From contig NZ_MVFY01000004.1 of the NCBI RefSeq assembly GCF_002042885.1, forward strand, positions 1 to 64,000: a DNA stretch of 64,000 bases, given 5' to 3'. This DNA is from Citrobacter portucalensis (GTDB lineage: Bacteria > Pseudomonadota > Gammaproteobacteria > Enterobacterales > Enterobacteriaceae). Below, piece by piece: positions 60,734 through 64,000 of the stretch; position 1 is the stretch's first letter; each line of letters opens with the position of its first letter. Made by a program: the position numbers and the translations under genes. Below the pieces are notes generated by a model that worked only from the letters and a program-made list of their open reading frames with translations, ran no database searches and was not told where the DNA came from.

Positions 60734-62164
60734 ATGCCTGATTTTTTCTCATTTATTAATGAAATACTCTGGGGATCGGTGATGATCTACCTCCTGCTTG
60801 GCGCAGGATGTTGGTTCACCTGGCGTACAGGGTTCGTGCAGTTCCGCTATATTCGCCAGTTTGGCAAAAGTCTTAAAAACAGCATCAGCCCGCAGCCGGG
60901 CGGTTTAACTTCTTTTCAGGCTCTGTGCACCAGTCTTGCCGCGCGCGTCGGTAGCGGAAATCTGGCGGGTGTGGCGTTGGCGATCGCTGCCGGCGGCGCG
61001 GGAGCCATTTTCTGGATGTGGGTCTCGGCGGTCATTGGTATGGCAACCTCATTCGCCGAATGTTCCCTTGCCCAGCTGTATAAAGAGCGCGACAGCAAGG
61101 GACAGTTTCGCGGCGGTCCTGCATGGTATATGGCCCGTGGATTGGGCATGCGCTGGATGGGCGTGCTGTTTGCCATCTTTTTACTCATTGCCTATGGCCT
61201 GATTTTTAACAGCGTGCAGGCAAACTCAGTCTCTCGTGCGTTGACCTTTGCTTTTGACATCCCACCCCTCTTCTCTGGTATCGCACTGGCAATAGTGTCA
61301 TTACTGGTCATCGTCGGCGGCATTAAAGGCGTCGCCCGCCTGATGCAATGGTTTGTTCCGATGATGGCGCTGCTGTGGATCGGTTGTAGCCTCGTCATCT
61401 GCCTTTGGCATTTCGGACAGCTCCCCGGCATTATCATGACCATCATAAAAAGCGCCTTTGGCTGGCAGGAAGCCGCGGCCGGTGCCGCCGGATATACGCT
61501 AAGCCAGGCCATTGCCAGCGGTTTTCAGCGCGGTATGTTCTCTAATGAAGCCGGAATGGGCTCTACCCCGAACGCAGCCGCCTCGGCAGCATCCTGGCCG
61601 CCACACCCTGCAGCACAAGGCATTGTGCAAATGATTGGTGTATTGGGCGATACGCTAATTCTTTGTACGGCCAGCGCAATGATCATTTTACTGGCGGGTA
61701 ATGGCACCACTTATGTGCCAATGGAAGGCATCCAGTTGCTGCAACGAGCCATGGTCTCGCTGACGGGTGAATGGGGGGCCGGATTCGTTGCCTTAATAGT
61801 GATTCTGTTTGCCTTTAGCTCTATCGTCGCCAACTACATTTATGCGGAAAACAACCTCATATTCCTGAAACTGGACAACATCCGGGTTATCTGGCTATTA
61901 CGAATCGCCACCGTTTGCACCGTCATTGGTGGTACGTTAATCAGTTTTCCGCTGGTCTGGCAACTTGCCGACATCATCATGGCTTGTATGGCCATTACTA
62001 ACCTGACGGCGATTCTGCTGCTTTCTCCGGTTGTACATACCATCGCCAGCGACTATCTGCGCCAGCGAAAACTCGGGGTGCGCCCGGAATTCGATCCGCG
62101 CCGTTATCCTGATATCAGACAACAGCTTGCGCCCGATAGCTGGGATGAAACGCCGCGCGAATAG
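60734..62164 (+). CDS. yaaJ: Alanine/glycine:cation symporter YaaJ
   Basis: AGCS-family Na+:alanine/glycine symporter homologue with about 11 membrane helices. The ATG at 60734 ([17 protein letters not shown]) follows AAGAGGG and gives 476 residues, as in E. coli; the longer frame is rejected. Family motifs [19 protein letters not shown] and [15 protein letters not shown] are intact. A perfect palindrome accttataaggt (60649-60660) lies upstream. Confidence 0.93.
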   Translation: MPDFFSFINEILWGSVMIYLLLGAGCWFTWRTGFVQFRYIRQFGKSLKNSISPQPGGLTSFQALCTSLAARVGSGNLAGVALAIAAGGAGAIFWMWVSAVIGMATSFAECSLAQLYKERDSKGQFRGGPAWYMARGLGMRWMGVLFAIFLLIAYGLIFNSVQANSVSRALTFAFDIPPLFSGIALAIVSLLVIVGGIKGVARLMQWFVPMMALLWIGCSLVICLWHFGQLPGIIMTIIKSAFGWQEAAAGAAGYTLSQAIASGFQRGMFSNEAGMGSTPNAAASAASWPPHPAAQGIVQMIGVLGDTLILCTASAMIILLAGNGTTYVPMEGIQLLQRAMVSLTGEWGAGFVALIVILFAFSSIVANYIYAENNLIFLKLDNIRVIWLLRIATVCTVIGGTLISFPLVWQLADIIMACMAITNLTAILLLSPVVHTIASDYLRQRKLGVRPEFDPRRYPDIRQQLAPDSWDETPRE

Positions 62165-62241
62165 CGCGGCAATCGCAACCATCGATCAATTCAGTCGTTT
62201 TTTTTGCTAAAGTCGCAGTAAATTTCCTGCAAGGACTGGAT

Positions 62242-63015
62242 ATGCTGATTCTGATTTCACCTGCAAAAACGCTCGACTACCAAAGCCCGCTGGCAACGAC
62301 ACGTCATACGCTGCCCGAGTTGCTGGATCACTCTCAGCAGCTTATTCACGTGGCACGCCAACTCTCTGCACCGCAGATTGGCAAGCTCATGGGGATTAGC
62401 GACAAGCTGGCGGATCTGAACGCCACCCGTTTCCATGACTGGCAGCCTGACTTCACGCCGGACAATGCACGTCAGGCCATTCTGGCGTTTAAAGGCGACG
62501 TCTATACAGGGTTGCAGGCTGAAACCTTCAGCGAGGCGGATTTCGACTTCGCTCAACAGCATTTACGGATGCTGTCCGGGTTGTACGGCGTTTTGCGTCC
62601 GCTGGATTTGATGCAGCCATACCGTCTGGAGATGGGCATTCGTCTGGCCAATGCGAAGGGTAAAGATCTCTACCAGTTCTGGGGAGATACCATCACCGAT
62701 AAACTTAACGAAGCGCTGGAAGCGCAAGGCGACAGCGTGGTGATCAACCTCGCCTCGGATGAGTATTTTAAATCCGTGAAGCCGAAAAAACTCAACGCTG
62801 AGCTTATCAAACCGGTCTTCCTCGACGAGAAGAACGGCAAGTTTAAAGTCATCAGCTTCTATGCCAAAAAAGCGCGCGGCCTGATGAGTCGCTACATTAT
62901 TGAGAACCGCTTAACGCAACCGGAACAGCTGACCGCATTTAACAGCGAAGGCTACTTCTTTGATGAAGAAGCATCAGGAAACGGCGAACTGGTGTTTAAA
63001 CGCCACGAGCAATAG
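62242..63015 (+). CDS. yaaA: Peroxide stress resistance protein YaaA
   Basis: DUF328 protein that limits free iron in cells under hydrogen peroxide stress and is induced by OxyR in E. coli; it has a DNA-binding-like fold. It has 257 residues against 258. The family start [11 protein letters not shown] and [18 protein letters not shown] are conserved. It follows yaaJ by 77 bp and converges on thrC. Confidence 0.95.
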   Translation: MLILISPAKTLDYQSPLATTRHTLPELLDHSQQLIHVARQLSAPQIGKLMGISDKLADLNATRFHDWQPDFTPDNARQAILAFKGDVYTGLQAETFSEADFDFAQQHLRMLSGLYGVLRPLDLMQPYRLEMGIRLANAKGKDLYQFWGDTITDKLNEALEAQGDSVVINLASDEYFKSVKPKKLNAELIKPVFLDEKNGKFKVISFYAKKARGLMSRYIIENRLTQPEQLTAFNSEGYFFDEEASGNGELVFKRHEQ

Positions 63016-63020
63016 TAAAA

Positions 63021-63055
63021 AGGCCGGATGACGGCTAACGCCTTATCCGGCCTAC
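63021..63055. repeat. REP unit between yaaA and thrC
   Basis: A single full REP palindrome (aggccggatgacggc with gccttatccggcct) in the 84-bp convergent spacer. Confidence 0.85.
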
Positions 63056-63099
63056 AGGTTTTGTCGGCCCGCTATGCAAAGCGCCAGCGGGCGCAACCG

Positions 63100-64000
63100 T
63101 TAACCGCGGGTCATCATCAGCTTGCGCAGTTCAGCAAAATCAGCTGGCAGGTGATGAGAAAGCAGCGGCAGGTCCGCGCGTTCCGCCAGTTCTTTTGGCA
63201 ACGCCAGCGTCAGGTCAAGAATCTCTTCAACGCTTTCTTTAAACTTCGCCGGATGCGCAGTACCAAGGAACAGGCCGTACTCGCCAGGATTCAGTTGGTC
63301 ACGCAGCGCTCGGTAAGCCACCGCCGCATGCGGTTCTGAGGTGTAGCCTATCTCATGTAACTCACGCATCGTGTCCTGAGTCGTCGCATCGTCAACAGCG
63401 GCATAACCCAGCTCATTCAGACGCCAGATTTTACGGCGGAACAGTTCTTCCACGCGCGGCCAGTTGTTCGGCTGGCTGACATCCATCGCATTCGACAACG
63501 TTGCCTGGGTCGCTTTCGGCGCCCACTCACCTTCTGCAAGGAAACGCGGAACCGTATCGTTAACGTTCGTCGCCGCGATAAAACGCTTCACCGGCAAGCC
63601 CAGTGATTTCGCCAGCAGCCCGGCGGTCAGATCGCCAAAGTTACCGCTGGGAACGGAAATCACCAGTTGATTACGCGCCTCTTGCGGCAGTTGGGCCACA
63701 GCCTCAAAGTAGTAACAGATTTGCGCCAACAGACGGCTGATGTTAATTGAGTTAGCCGAGTTCAGTCCCAGAGCCACCTTCAGCTCTTCGTCATCAAACG
63801 CCTGTTTCACCAGCGCCTGGCAGGCATCAAAATCGCCATCAATCGCCACAGTTTCAATGTTACCGCCCAGCGTACAGAACAGTTTTTCCTGTAATGGGCT
63901 GATCTTGCCGTTCGGGTAGAGGATCACCACGCGCACATTTTTCAGGCCATAAAAGGCATGCGCAACCGCCGCCCCGGTGTCTCCGGAGGTCGCCGTCAGA
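63100..64000 (-). CDS. thrC: Threonine synthase (C-terminal part, truncated by window edge)
   Basis: PLP enzyme that converts phosphohomoserine to threonine. Only about 300 codons are inside the window, roughly residues 129-428; the reading frame runs off the right edge. Conserved SGDTGAAVAHAFYG, the cofactor-phosphate SVPSGNFGDLTAG and the C-terminal GTAHPAKFKESVE are present. The PLP lysine lies outside. A methionine at 63936 is internal, not a start. E. coli has yaaX between thrC and yaaA; here only a REP lies between. Confidence 0.96.
   Translation of the reverse strand, partial: LTATSGDTGAAVAHAFYGLKNVRVVILYPNGKISPLQEKLFCTLGGNIETVAIDGDFDACQALVKQAFDDEELKVALGLNSANSINISRLLAQICYYFEAVAQLPQEARNQLVISVPSGNFGDLTAGLLAKSLGLPVKRFIAATNVNDTVPRFLAEGEWAPKATQATLSNAMDVSQPNNWPRVEELFRRKIWRLNELGYAAVDDATTQDTMRELHEIGYTSEPHAAVAYRALRDQLNPGEYGLFLGTAHPAKFKESVEEILDLTLALPKELAERADLPLLSHHLPADFAELRKLMMTRG

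Overview
The window is chromosomal DNA from a member of the Enterobacteriaceae. Gene content, protein lengths and intergenic REP/ERIC repeats match the E. coli/Salmonella/Citrobacter group. From memory of the relatives, the flexible loci (a GPH transporter with a GH31 glycosidase beside rpsT, as in Salmonella; no bcf fimbriae or cit/oad genes; an AlaX-type protein beside dapB) suggest Citrobacter. That genus call is an inference. The order is the reverse of E. coli minutes 0-1.5: polB at the left end, thrC running off the right end. I see no tRNA, rRNA, CRISPR array, insertion sequence or prophage.

Layout. 1-14.5 kb (mostly + strand): LexA-controlled polB, rapA-rluA, djlA (-), then the envelope, vitamin and ribosome cluster lptD-surA-pdxA-rsmA-apaG-apaH. 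14.5-19.5 kb (-): folA, the glutathione-gated potassium efflux pair kefF-kefC, a small DUF903 lipoprotein and the MFS carrier yaaU. 19.5-31 kb: the anaerobic carnitine region, with fixABCX (-) and caiTABCDE (+) diverging from a 480-bp control region that carries clear CaiF-type dyads, and caiF at the far end. 31-37 kb (-): carAB and dapB with ArgR-, PurR- and RutR-like sites. 37-39.8 kb: an accessory alanyl-tRNA editing protein and a divergent LysR regulator, then rihC. 39.8-45.6 kb (-): ribF-ileS-lspA-fkpB-ispH. 45.9-50.1 kb (+): rpsT, then the accessory sugar transporter/glycosidase pair. 50.2-55.6 kb (-): nhaA-nhaR and dnaK-dnaJ with sigma-32 promoters. 56-64 kb: yaaI, satP, an accessory MHS-family transporter, mog, talB, yaaJ, yaaA and the C-terminal 70% of thrC.

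How the genes work together. CaiT exchanges carnitine for gamma-butyrobetaine. CaiC and CaiB form and exchange CoA thioesters, CaiD hydrates crotonobetainyl-CoA and CaiA reduces it with electrons delivered by FixABCX. CaiF activates both operons. CarAB supplies carbamoyl phosphate to arginine and pyrimidine synthesis, and DapB supplies lysine and diaminopimelate. LptD and SurA build the outer membrane, where SurA helps LptD fold.

I do not find a convincing undescribed multi-gene system. Almost everything is conserved core. The points most worth checking are regulatory DNA structures (promoter inside a terminator loop at polB, CaiF dyads, the ERIC element and inverted repeat before lptD, nested repeats before kefF, dyads before dapB and the sugar operon) and the lineage-variable insertions between core genes.
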